Source of the DNA: Zopfochytrium polystomum
Lineage: Eukaryota > Chytridiomycota > Chytridiomycetes > Chytridiales > Chytridiaceae
Length of the DNA stretch: 64,000 nt
Direction of reading: 5' to 3'
Assembly: GCA_025765615.1 (NCBI GenBank)
Contig: JAIVFJ010000188.1
Coordinates: 1 to 64,000 of the forward strand
A model generated the notes under the pieces. It saw nothing but the letters and a program-made list of their open reading frames with translations, was not told the DNA's origin and made no database searches. The position numbers and the translations under genes are program-made. Positions 31,524 to 41,777 of the stretch are shown here, in pieces; the stretch's first letter is position 1; each line of letters starts with the position of its first letter.

Positions 31524-32867
31524 TCAAACAGAGGTGGAAGTAAAGGTTGCAAGTTGGAGAGGAGGTCTGAAGTGGATTGCCCATCTGATGCAGAAGAACC
31601 CAAACTCTAAAGGGTTAGGAATAAGCGTGTGCTGAGTCGGACTATAGGTAGCCGTTCCTAACAGAATCTCCGTCACGGCCTCGTGCCCATCATACTCGAC
31701 AATCTCCTCTGACGCCAGACTCCCCGACGTCGCCGACACAAACTTCATCACCAGCTGACCCATCCTCGCGCTGAACGGCGTCGTCGAGTATTGCCGCTTT
31801 CCCTGCACCCTCGCGGCCTCTGCAATCTTCTTGACCCTTTGGTAGCGTGCCTCCTGGTACAAGTGAAACGCCTTCCGCGGGTCGCCGGGGAACCGCGAAA
31901 TCAGCGCCGCCAGCACCTCGGCGTCCTCTAAACCGACGCCGCACGTCTGGCCCAGGAACGGCACCATGGCGTGCTTGGCGCTGCCAACTAGCACGCAGTT
32001 TTGCTTGGACCAGTGCGGCAGGGTCTCCAGGTCGTAGATAGTCAGAGGCAGAATCTCCTTGGCGCCGAGGATCATGGGCTGGAACACGTCCGGCAGCCCC
32101 CACCGCCAGGCCATCTCCGCCGACGTGGCGCGATCCTTGCGAATGTCGAGCTGTGGCTTCCACGAGTCGAGGTTGATTTCGGACTGCTTGAGCTCAAAGA
32201 GGAGCCAGCAGAGCTGCGTGTCCGAGACGCGCATGACCATCCCGGATTTGGCGGAGACGTTGTCGGTGAAAAAGTGGTGGCCGTGGGAAGTCCAGTTGAT
32301 GGTGGACGGGTCGAGGTCGACAATGCCAAAGTAGCCCACGATGCCGTACTTTGACGGTTTGCGGTCCGGGAACAGGCACTGGCGGACACCCGAGTGGACG
32401 CCGTCGGCGCCGATCAGGATGTCCCCGACGGCGACGGAGCCGTCGTGGAACTTTGCTCTTACGCCGAGGCTGCCGTCCGTCGGCTGCTCGATTCCGATCA
32501 GCTGCTTGTTGGCGTGGACGTATACCCCTTCCTGGATCAGCGTGTTGGTGAGGATGCGAGACAAGGTCGTGCGCAGGATGTTGATCTGGACGAGGTCGCC
32601 GGAGCGGGACGTGGGGAAGCTGGCGACGGGATCGCCGTTGATCTTGCGCATCTCGAACGAGTCGCACACGCTGCCGGCGCGGACGACGGCGTCGAGGAGG
32701 CCGAGGCGCTTGAGCACGCGCAGGCCGTTTTCGTGGATGTTGAGGCCTCCGGGGGTGTCGAGGAAGTCGAGGACGCGGTCGAAGAGCTCGACGTCGTGGC
32801 CGGCGCGCTTGAGGGCAAGGGCGGCGGCGGGGCCCGAGACACCCCCACCGACAACGAGGATGTGCAT
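31524..32867 (-). CDS. FMO5: FAD-dependent monooxygenase paralogue, 447 residues with extended tail
   Basis: ATG at 32867 (MHILVVGGGVSGPAAALALK). DG motif DILIGADGVHSGVR; flavin motif NCVLVGSAKHAMVPFLGQTC (Asp to Ser). It retains the C-terminal helices and the closing module EIVEYDGHEAVTEILL, followed by about 35 extra hydrophobic/aromatic residues not present in FMO2, 3 or 6. The tail may come from loss of the original stop. Near-identical to FMO4 over its first 980 nt. FAD family clear. Confidence 0.85.
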   Translation of the reverse strand: MHILVVGGGVSGPAAALALKRAGHDVELFDRVLDFLDTPGGLNIHENGLRVLKRLGLLDAVVRAGSVCDSFEMRKINGDPVASFPTSRSGDLVQINILRTTLSRILTNTLIQEGVYVHANKQLIGIEQPTDGSLGVRAKFHDGSVAVGDILIGADGVHSGVRQCLFPDRKPSKYGIVGYFGIVDLDPSTINWTSHGHHFFTDNVSAKSGMVMRVSDTQLCWLLFELKQSEINLDSWKPQLDIRKDRATSAEMAWRWGLPDVFQPMILGAKEILPLTIYDLETLPHWSKQNCVLVGSAKHAMVPFLGQTCGVGLEDAEVLAALISRFPGDPRKAFHLYQEARYQRVKKIAEAARVQGKRQYSTTPFSARMGQLVMKFVSATSGSLASEEIVEYDGHEAVTEILLGTATYSPTQHTLIPNPLEFGFFCIRWAIHFRPPLQLATFTSTSV

Positions 32868-33440
32868 TTCGTTTTGTCGGTTCCGTCGCGTCCGCCTTCT
32901 GCTATTTCCCGCAGCTTCCGCCCGACGCTGCGGCGGAGCAGAAAATTTTTTTTCACTCCCTTCAACCCTTTTAAGTAATACCACGCCGTGCGCTATCTCG
33001 CGACGACTCAGCCAAGTTATCGTAGCTCATTACCAATACTTAGCGATTTACTCGACGGGATTTCGCAAAGACAGGCCCTTCACGCGAAGCAACGATTCCA
33101 CGTATGATGACGCCGCGGAAACGAAACTGGTAAAGAGAAACCCACATTGCTTGGAGTTTTGAAAGTGCCTGATTGGAGTCACTTGGCTCTTTCATCCCGT
33201 GAACGTTCTTTTGAAACTCCTAAGAACTGAGATGCAGGTGGTGCTTTCCCCTCACACGTTCCGCAGTCAAGATGAGCGCAGTGAATGCACTCAATGTGAG
33301 CATTTGGACCTTGACCTTTGTGTTTAGTTTCTACCTTCCCGTTCAGTGTGTTTGCGGGTACTTGATGAACCTGAGCATTTGCACCAAGTGAGTTTTCGTG
33401 CAAGTAAGTTGTCCTGTGAGGCTTTGACAGAGTTATCAAT
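32868..33440. other. Intergenic upstream of FMO5
   Basis: No gene recognised; a minus-strand frame at 33179-33439 (His/Cys-containing, no family) is probably chance. Confidence 0.4.
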
Positions 33441-34620
33441 TTACACCTTTATCACCGAAAGTGTCAAATAGTCCCCCTCCTTCCTCCACCGTTCTACTTT
33501 CAATGGATTGGCATCATTAAAAAATGGTTTGGCATCTCCACCCAATTTCTGCACCACTCCAGGTCTTGCATTTCCAATATCAGGTCCTCGTCGATTACGC
33601 CTTCATCCTCATCAATTTCGTCAGCTACTTGTCGAAAATCACCTGCCGACCTGAGGGTTTGTCCAACCACCATTGGAGTGCGTCAACTTTGCCATAGCAG
33701 GGGCTGTGAGAACAGAAAGCAAATTGAGTGATGAAGGCCATTCGAAGTTGAGACTTCTGTTCTCCCACCAGTCAAGGATGTAGCGATTCCCTCGGCTCAA
33801 GTCGACAACTTCATACAGTTGTCCCGTCCTGAAGATGTCTGTTGTTTTTCCACCATTCCAACATTTCTATATTACCCTGGTTGCACGCGTTTGTAATACT
33901 ATTACAGTCTAACTCGATTGGAAGATCATTGTCACCTGAAGAACGTCAACAAGGCCGAAGTCGCAGGGGTCTTGGCTGCTGAACGTTGCGGGATGATAGC
34001 CATGCTTTGCAAGCAATTCCAATTCATTGGACCGGTAATTACTCACTTCCAGGACTGAGTCGTGAAGGCCTTTACACTAACCAGAACCGGAGGACATCAG
34101 CGTACATATACGTCCAGTGGAATCAACACCTCGCTGAAATTAGGTTGAAACTCCTCCTTCCACCAGCGAACAGCATCTACTTGTCGAAAGCGGGTTGCGA
34201 CTGTGGGAAGGTCACTCCGGGCTGCAGTCCACCTCCAGTTGCGCAACCACTGCAAGGCCTTCACCTGGCCAAGCTCGCAAGCAGTTTTGTAACTCATGTC
34301 TATCGCTAATCCAGCATACCTGAGCCGTTCGAGCTGATCCAATTGGAGAGCGCTATCCGCATAGTGTATTCTAGATTTCACCGCCGGAGGGGTGCCGATT
34401 TCTTCGAACCAGCGAATAAGTGCACCTGATTCGACAAAGTGGCAGACTTGAGAAACGCCACTCGGCCCTCGAACTCCTCGAAGCCACTGGAGAACCGCGA
34501 CGTGGCCGTTGGCGCACACAGCTAAGAGCGCGATCGCTTGCGTGCGGCGGTGGCGCAGGAGGGTGGCTGTGATGAAGCGCTAGCGGCACGGAAGGTATCT
34601 GAACAGGACCTCAAGACAGG
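33441..34620 (-). pseudogene. Decayed ankyrin-like gene between FMO5 and FMO6
   Basis: Best block 34097-34519 reads NGHVAVLQWLRG, ALIRWFEEIGTP, DSALQLDQLERLRYAGLAID, QVDAVRWWKEEFQPNF. This is collinear with the intact gene's NGHVPVLEWCWEH, AVVRWFEAIGTP, DGALQLAHLVRRRDAGIVID, QVEVLRWWKREFQPAI. Further DNA similarity is seen at about 33480-33570 and 33660-33760 (the 3' part of the gene) and at 34540-34610 (the N-terminal ALALFG region). Internal deletions and several frame changes make it non-coding. Confidence 0.8.
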
Positions 34621-35074
34621 GTTGTCATTGGCTTGTCACCCACGATAATAAAATCATGCGCTTGACAACTTGCACTATGGAGGAGCGTTATATTACATTT
34701 CCTCTCCTCTCTGGTGCTGCTGTCCGCTTACCAACGAAGCTGGCGAGCGAACATGGCGAAAAGTAATAAGGGGCTATCTCTGTCTGAAAGACGAAGAAGA
34801 TTTGTACGTGTTGCTTGAGTTCCCCATCCGACGGAGGGCGGTCGAGGTACGGCGAAACAAGTCCGCGTTCGGTTGAAAAACTGCGCGCACCGGCGAAGTA
34901 CGGATTGGGTTCACGATGGATATTCAGTTTCTATGCGGTCACTTAAAAGCATTGCCGAAAAATAAACAGTATTCGAACGCAACCGCCACGTGCAAATTGG
35001 ATCATCATAGCAATGACCTCCATAGATAATGGGAGGAATGAAAGAAACGCTCGATACAAACAAAAACATGAGAT
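34621..35074. other. Intergenic, FMO6 3' flank
   Basis: Nothing recognised. Confidence 0.4.
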
Positions 35075-36328
35075 TCACCAGCCGCCCCCATCGGAGAAGC
35101 CCTTCCTGAAAAGAATTTCCTGGACAGCTTCAAGCCCATCGTACGCCAAAATCTCCTCTGAATTCAAGTTGCTCCCCCTTGCCGCCGCAAACATGGCAAT
35201 CGACTTTAGCACCAAATGACCAATCTTGGCACCGATAGGAGACATGGCGTACAGCCGTTTTCCTTGCGCGCGGGCAGCTTCTGCAATCTTTTTCACGCGG
35301 GCGTACCGCGCCTCCTGGTACAGCTGGAACGCCACGTGCGGATCGCCGGCGGGCAGCTGGTGCAAAAGCGCAGCAAGGACCTCTGCGTCCTCGAGCCCCG
35401 TGCTGCACGCCTGTCCCATGAACGGCAGCATAGCATGCTTTGCGCCTCCGATCAGCACGCAGTTGTGCTTCCACCACTGCGGCAGCGTCTCAAGGTCGTA
35501 GATAGTCAGCGGGATGATCTCCCTCGCGCCGAGTATCAGCTGCTGAAAGACGGGCGGCAGGCACCACTTGCGCGCGAGGTCCGCGATGCGCTCGCGCTCG
35601 GCATGAAAGTCAAACAGCGGCTGCCAGTCGTCGTGCGAGATCTCGTTCTGACGGATCTCGTAGAGCACCCAGTGCAGCTGGGACTCTGAGGCGCGCATCA
35701 GCATGCCGGACTTGCCGGCGACGTTGTCGGTGAAGAAGTGGAGGCCGCGCGAGTCCCAGCGGAAGGACGGGTCGTAGTCGGTGAAGCCGAGGTAGCCGAC
35801 GAAGCCGGTCTTCGCGGGGACGCGGTCGGGGAAGAGGACGGAGCGGACGCCCGAGTGGACGCCGTCGGCGCCGATCAGGATGTCGCCGTACGCGACGGAG
35901 CCGTCCTTGAACTTTGCCTTGACGCCGAGGCTGCCGTCGGTCGGCTGGTCGATGCCGACGAGCAGCTTGTTGGAGTGGAGCAGGACGCCCTCGTTGACGA
36001 GCGCGTTCTTGATGATCCGCGACAGGCTTGTCCGCAGTATGTTGATGGTCACGAGGTCGCCGCTGTTGACGACGGCGAACTTTGCGATGGGGTCTCCAGT
36101 GATTTTGGACATTTCGTAGCGGTCGCAGCGGTTTCCGGCGAGGACGGCGTCGTCGTGCAGGCCGAGGTGGCGGAGGACGCGCACGCCGTTCTCGGGGAGG
36201 GTGACGCCGGCGGTGACGTCGAGGAAGTCGAGCACGCGGTCAAATACCTCGACGTCGTGGCCGGCGCGCTTGAGCGAGAGGGCGACGGCGGGGCCGGCGA
36301 CGCCGCCGCCGACGACGAGGATGCGCAT
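35075..36328 (-). CDS. FMO6: FAD-dependent monooxygenase paralogue, intact, 417 residues
   Basis: Single exon, ATG at 36328. Residues 1-35 form the FAD Rossmann fold (GGGVAG). Residues about 149-170 are the DG motif DILIGADGVHSGVR. At residues 291-313 the flavin motif reads NCVLIGGAKHAMLPFMGQAC, with Gly where Asp is expected and Lys two positions later. The closing module is EILAYDGLEAVQEILFRKGF. No transmembrane segment or targeting signal is seen. A run of T/A (36329-36350) directly precedes the ATG. Probably oxidises an unknown small aromatic or polyketide-like substrate; that is family inference only. Confidence 0.88.
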   Translation of the reverse strand: MRILVVGGGVAGPAVALSLKRAGHDVEVFDRVLDFLDVTAGVTLPENGVRVLRHLGLHDDAVLAGNRCDRYEMSKITGDPIAKFAVVNSGDLVTINILRTSLSRIIKNALVNEGVLLHSNKLLVGIDQPTDGSLGVKAKFKDGSVAYGDILIGADGVHSGVRSVLFPDRVPAKTGFVGYLGFTDYDPSFRWDSRGLHFFTDNVAGKSGMLMRASESQLHWVLYEIRQNEISHDDWQPLFDFHAERERIADLARKWCLPPVFQQLILGAREIIPLTIYDLETLPQWWKHNCVLIGGAKHAMLPFMGQACSTGLEDAEVLAALLHQLPAGDPHVAFQLYQEARYARVKKIAEAARAQGKRLYAMSPIGAKIGHLVLKSIAMFAAARGSNLNSEEILAYDGLEAVQEILFRKGFSDGGGW

Positions 36329-37077
36329 TATTTTTTTTTTTTATTCTTTTTTTGTACTGTCTGGCTTTGTCTACAAGTACGTGCATGAGTGAGTGCATTG
36401 ATCCCGATCCCTGTGGCCGCCGGCTCAACTCGCGGTGCAATTTCTTGCCCCATTTGGGTTGCGGTCTGTCTGCCCGTCTGCTTGGGACCGTTTCCGATGG
36501 CTGGAAAGACACGGCTCCGCTCTGTCGGACGGTTGTCAGCTGTTTACTTTACTCGGTCCTGTCTCGCAGGCTCCTGTCGTGCAGGCAGAAGAACAGGAGT
36601 TTGCCCGCTTCTTCAACCCCTCAGGTTCGGGTGGGGATGGCCAACAACTTAAAATTACACCCCCTGGGCGGACGCCCAGGGCACAAACCCGACGACTGCA
36701 TTGGCCCCATTTTGCTGCGTCGGCGCGTCACCGCTGAATGCAATGTATGTGCTTCACGCGATGCTCTGGTGCGCGACGACGAACGTCATCGCGCTCATAC
36801 CCATGCGCGTCCGGGCCGCCGCCACCGACGTGAGAGCTGCAATCCCGCCGTTCTTCGTGATTGTGACCCCCGGCTCAGTTGAAACTGAGCGAGTGAGCCT
36901 TGTCAACTCCCTTGGCTGAAACACAACCGACCGCAATCCGCGTACACTCAGCGAACTTCTCCATTCCGATCCACCCATTGCAGACAATAATGCAGGCCGC
37001 GATCGGCATTCCTGTCTGGTAAGGCCGCAGAGCAACAGGCTATAAGGGTTGGCGGTGGTGGGGATTGTGCAGATCGC
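36329..37077. other. Region upstream of SLC25-like gene, possible exons
   Basis: Frame 36701-36919 encodes LHAMLWCATTNVIALIPMRV, which resembles the first helix of a mitochondrial carrier repeat; intron-like borders (acceptor at about 36570, donor near 37010) suggest 5' exons of the next gene. Not resolved. Confidence 0.25.
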
Positions 37078-37891
37078 GTGGGGCTTGTGATAACAGACCG
37101 ATCTCTCACCCTGAACGCGATATTAATACACGTCGACAATAACAACAACGACAGGCTCGGCTCTTACACGCTCCTTGCGCGGCTGGCGGTCCCTGCCCCC
37201 ACGCCTCCATCCCACGGCCCAGCACCCACGTCCGCAGCGCCAACAGCAACACCACCAACACAAGCACCACCCACACCCTCCTCCCAAAACGCGGATAACA
37301 GGGCCAGCGGCACGTCCGCCGCGATCACCACCGCGCTCGCGGGCGCCGTCGCGGGGACGACGCTGGCCGTTACGTCGCTCCTGACGGCGCCGAACGCGTC
37401 GGCCGCGCGCGCCGTGTTTCCCGAGTTTGCATCCGAGTTCCGGCGGATGCTGCCGGCGAGCGCGGGGCCTGGCGTCGGCGTCCAGAGCGGCGTCAGCGGT
37501 GGCCGGCTGCCGCTCGCCGGGAGTGCGCTGAGGCAGACGGTGGTGCGCGGGGCGGTCGGTCACGCGCTGTTTTTCTCGGTGTACGAAGGGATGACGCGGG
37601 CGCTGGCCGCGACGTCTTCAGCGGCGAGGGCTACTTCTTCTTCATCTTCCGCTTCTGCTTCGCCGACTTCTTCTTCTCAGCCGCTCGAGGCCGCGGCGGC
37701 GCGGTTCTTCGCCGGAGGCGTCGCGAGCCTGGGGTTCCGGGCCGCGTCGGCGTCGCTGGTGGCGGACCTGGAGCGCGTTCCGCTGGCGCGCTTCGCGGAC
37801 CAGGCGGGGAGTGATTGGGCGCGGCTTTGTGGCGGCGGGGGCCGTCATGGCCGCATACGGGGCGCTGGTCGACGACTACTTGCTCCGCTGA
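37078..37891 (+). CDS. Mitochondrial carrier (SLC25)-like protein, 3' part, with one frameshift
   Basis: Inner-membrane solute carrier candidate. The visible repeat has AITTALAGAVAGTTLAVTSL, a Ser/Ala-rich loop, then LRQTVVRGAVGHALFFSVYE, which is close to the carrier consensus of RG..P..A..F..YE, and a second repeat start AARFFAGGVASLGFRAAS. After the G4 run at 37806-37809 the frame must lose one base to read VIGRGFVAAGAVMAAYGALV and end at TGA 37889-37891; without that it runs into a basic tail. The region opens at a non-ATG codon, so 5' exons must lie upstream. A TIM17-like membrane protein is the main alternative. Confidence 0.4.
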
Positions 37892-38790
37892 TGATGTGGA
37901 GCTCCTTCCTCATCCCATTCCATCCCTCCCTTTGATCGTGAATCGTCAAAACTGCAAATACGATGGAATGAATGCGCGCGCATGTATTCCCGCATGAAAT
38001 CACACAAACCCTTCCAATAAGTCTATGTTGCCTCTCCGTCTTTCGGCGAGGTTGAGAGTGGGCATCGTGCATCGGTCGTCTCGAGATCAACTGGCAACCA
38101 TCTTGACCGAGAAAAGTGAGAGAAAAAGAGAGCCGATGATAGAAGAGCGGGAAGGAACGAAAGAAAGTACCAACGCAGAGCCAAGTGCGTGCGCCAGCAC
38201 GAGTATCTGAAAGTATGTAGAATGCCGTTTCATTGTTTGTGTCGCCAAAAACCCAATCACGTTTACGACAGTAAAATCACCTCAGCCATTCTCCCATCTG
38301 TTCCATCATCACACTTCACCCTCTTCGACTAGTATCCATCGTTCATGGGCTCATTCTTCTGGTGCCGCTGCCACGCCCTCATGAACCGCTCTGCTGACAG
38401 AGATCCAATAAGTTCCAAACGCTCATAAGTGTCATGTACGGCGGATCGTATTCCTCCCACTCATCGTAAATCAATTCCTCCAACTCTTAATGACAGACAG
38501 CCTTTTATTCCATTCCAACCCACCCTGGCAAAATGTGTCTGGCGGAAAAAAATGACACAAACCCGGCAAAACCCATTCATCCGCGTACGAGGCCGGCGGA
38601 TCTCGGAAAGGGTGGATAGTTCGCGGAGTTTCTTGATGCAGCGCAATGCGAACCCGGAGAAAAAAGAAACCCCGCCACCAGCCCAACAAATAGCAGAAAG
38701 ATCTTCTCGCGCTCTCCCTCCTCGCCTCCCCACTGCCTTCCCACTGCCTCCCCACCACCCACACTGCACGAAACAAACAGCACGCCAAGA
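37892..38790. other. Intergenic upstream of sphingosine-1-phosphate lyase
   Basis: A/C-rich 5' flank; no gene recognised on either strand. Confidence 0.45.
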
Positions 38791-40748
38791 ATGGTCCTCA
38801 GCGGCTCCCAACTACACCTGATAAAGTCTCTCGTGTTCTACCTTGTCCTCCTCCGAGCGGGCACCTCGCTGGCTCGTACCATTCTCAGAAAGGGCCCGGT
38901 CCAGGCCGTCAAGGACCTCATCGCCGAGACACTCCAAACCGTCATCAGCGCGTCCCGCTCCGCGATCCCGGGCGCAAACAGCCTGGTAAAGGCCGAGATC
39001 GAAAAGAGCGTCAAGGGCCTCCAGGCGAGCATCATCAAGGATTCCCGGGGCGAGAACGCGCGGCTGCCAGCAAAGGGCCTCTCTGACGATGTCGTCCGCG
39101 CCGAGCTCAAGAGGCACCACCAGCTCGGCGACATCCACTGGGAGAGTGGTAAAGTCTCGGGCGCCGTGTACTACGGCGGCGATCAGTTGGGCGCGCTCAT
39201 CACGGAGTCTTACGGGCTCTTCAGTCTTTCCAACGTAAGTTTTGAAGGATGGATCTGCTGGCTCTTATGACGATTGATCTGTAATCATTTCCCTGTTTCA
39301 ACAGCCGCTCCACCCAGAACTCTTCCCTGGCGTTCGAAAGATGGAGGCGGAGATCATCTCCATGGTGCTCGCAATGTACAACGGAAAGAGCGAGGCTGCC
39401 GGCAGCATGACCTCTGGAGGAACTGAAAGTATTTTGATGTCGGTGAAGACTCACCGGGATTGGGCAGCGGCCACCAAGGGAATCACCAAGCCAGAAATGT
39501 GAGCCATCGCAAAATTAAAGGCTCTTGCATTTTTTTTTCGGTTCTCCTGTGAGGCTGACTCTTTCACGTTTTTGATGCAGGGTCGTTCCGGTTACTATCC
39601 ACGCCGCATTCAACAAAGCCGCCCATTACTTTGGCGTCAAAATCATCCCAATCCCCATCGACCCGAAATCGGGAGAAGTTGATCTTGCTGCGGTGAAGCG
39701 GGCCATCACTTCGAACACAATCATGGTTAGTTTTGCCTCATACGATTTTCGAAGTGTTCTGACGCCCACCCCTGTTCTTTGCTGCTGCAAATCCCAGCTC
39801 GCCGGCTCGGCACCAAACTTTCCCCACGGCATCATGGACAACATTCCCTCCCTCGGAGCGTTGGCGAAAAAGCACAAGATTGGGCTTCACGTCGATGCCT
39901 GTCTCGGCGGTTTCATCATTCCCTTTGCGGAAAAGGCTGGCTTCCCACAGGCGTACCCCTTCGACTTTCGGGTAGACGGTGTTACCGCTATTTCTTGCGA
40001 CACCCACAAGTACGGATTCGCGCCCAAGGGCTCCAGTGTCATCATGTACCACACAAAAGAGCTGCGAAAGTACCAGTACTTTGTTGCTCCGAATTGGCCA
40101 GGTACAGATTTACTCACGTTCAGAACGAGCATCGTCGCAGTAACCTGACACATTCCATTTGTTTGAACAAAACTAGGCGGTGTGTACGCGTCCCCAACTG
40201 TTTCTGGATCGCGTGCCGGCGCACTGATTGCTGGATGCTGGACCGCCCTCATGAAGTTTGGCGAAGAAGGCTACATCGAAACAACCCGTGAGATCGTTAC
40301 TGCGGCGCGCAAAATCAAGTCCGGGTAAGCAATACCTTACCCATTCGAGGCTCCTAGCTTCATTGCCTTACTCTCTCCCGCTTTCATCAGAATCAACAGC
40401 ATCGACGGCCTCGCGATCTTCGGCAACCCGCTCGGCTCGGTGATATCCTTCGTGTCGACCGGCTCCGTCAAAATCTTTGCCGTGGGCGACCTCCTGTCCA
40501 AAAAGGGCTGGCACCTGAACATGCTCCAGCGCCCAGAGGCGATCCACATCTCGTGCACATACCTGACCGTCCCCGTCGCCGACCAGTTGGTTGAAGACGC
40601 CAAGGAGGCCGTCGAGCTCCTCAAGCGCGACCCGTCGCTCGGAGAGGGAGAGTTCACTGCGATTTACGGAACGGCCGCGTCTATACCCGACCGTTCAGTC
40701 CTTGTGGATGTGTCGCACGGCCTCCTTGACAGTTTCACGATGATGTGA
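38791..40748 (+). CDS. DPL1: Sphingosine-1-phosphate lyase, 530 residues, six exons
   Basis: PLP-dependent ER enzyme that cleaves phosphorylated long-chain bases into a fatty aldehyde and phosphoethanolamine, the exit step of sphingolipid catabolism. Exons 38791-39234, 39305-39498, 39581-39725, 39798-40101, 40177-40324, 40391-40748 total 1593 nt, in frame. N-terminal hydrophobic anchor [15 protein letters not shown], then YYGGDQ, the Gly/Thr-rich cofactor loop [37 protein letters not shown] (Asp near 294), and the Schiff-base lysine in [13 protein letters not shown] (near Lys332). Length and motif order match the eukaryotic family. A typical housekeeping gene with no lesion, a useful contrast to its neighbours. 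Confidence 0.96.
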
Positions 40749-40979
40749 GGGGCCGGGAGCGAGGGCTTCCTGCTTCTCGACGCTGTTCATTCGGTCCAAT
40801 TCTCCCCTGTCCTCGTCCCCAATAATACCTGCCCTCCCAATCATATGATCGATTAAGATTAAACCTTTTGAACCTTTTCCTTTCGTGTTGGCGCCGCTTG
40901 CTTTCCGCCTCCCCTCATTATCCTTTTCTTGACTGCGAGAATAGACCCGTGGCAACGACTACTACATTGCAAAAACACC

Positions 40980-41702
40980 ATGTCAGAGCAGGCGGCAGAC
41001 ACTTCACACAGCACCACGATCGTCCTCGACATCACCACCCACGCCCATGCCCCGCCCCTCCGCCCCCTCCCGGACGTGGCTTTCGACCTGCGACGAGTTC
41101 CGAACCCGCCCAAGCACGTGAGGGACGGACTCGACGGGCGGTCGAAGCGACTGCGGGAGCACATGTTGCGGCACGACGTGTTCTCCGACATGCTGCGTGC
41201 GGCCGTGGAGCAGGTGGAGGCCGTTGGGCGGGCGCGGATTGGGGCGATGAGCATAGAGGGCGGCGCGGCGGAAGCGGCGGGAGGAGGTTATGGCAGCGGG
41301 GGAGGGGGCGGCGGCAGCGACGACGGCAACGGTGACGACGAAGAAGAAGGTGGGGATGACAATGAGATCGACGGAAGCGGGAGCGATGCCGGCAGCAAAG
41401 TCGGCAGCGACGGCGGCAGTCTTGCAGTGGATCGAACGAGCTCGACGTCACGGGCGAGGCCTGATTCCGTGATCCGCATTAGCTGTTTCTGCGAGCGGGG
41501 CCGGCATCGGAGTGTCGCGTTCGGAGAGGAGCTTGCGCGACATCGATGGGATGCGGGTTGGGATGTGCGACTGACACACCGAGACGTCGATAACAAGAGT
41601 AAGGGCGGGAGATCTCACCGGGGTGGGCGGTCAAGGTTCAACGATGGCCGGGAGTCAAGACGTGCAGGGGCTGGTATGGCGAGGGACTTTGATGAGGAGT
41701 AG
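40980..41702 (+). CDS. RapZ C-terminal-domain-like protein, 240 residues
   Basis: ATG at 40980 (an in-frame TTG upstream at 40929 is less likely). N-terminal segment VAFDLRRVPNPPKHVRDGLDG and C-terminal SCFCERGRHRSVAFGEELAR followed by VRLTHRDVD are the two halves of the RapZ C-terminal domain (FD.R..PNP ... G.HRSV ... HRD). In bacteria this binds small RNA or UDP-GlcNAc-pathway signals; fungal versions have no settled role. The halves are separated by a long low-complexity Gly/Asp/Glu/Ser insert (about residues 90-145). The tail is Arg/Gly-rich. The P-loop kinase half of bacterial RapZ is absent. Single exon. Confidence 0.7.
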   Translation: MSEQAADTSHSTTIVLDITTHAHAPPLRPLPDVAFDLRRVPNPPKHVRDGLDGRSKRLREHMLRHDVFSDMLRAAVEQVEAVGRARIGAMSIEGGAAEAAGGGYGSGGGGGGSDDGNGDDEEEGGDDNEIDGSGSDAGSKVGSDGGSLAVDRTSSTSRARPDSVIRISCFCERGRHRSVAFGEELARHRWDAGWDVRLTHRDVDNKSKGGRSHRGGRSRFNDGRESRRAGAGMARDFDEE

Positions 41703-41777
41703 GGTTTGCACCGTGTGAAAGGTGAATTGAAGCAAAAGGGCTGTGTTGGAGGGCGCACCAAATATGTAAGCGCCAGT

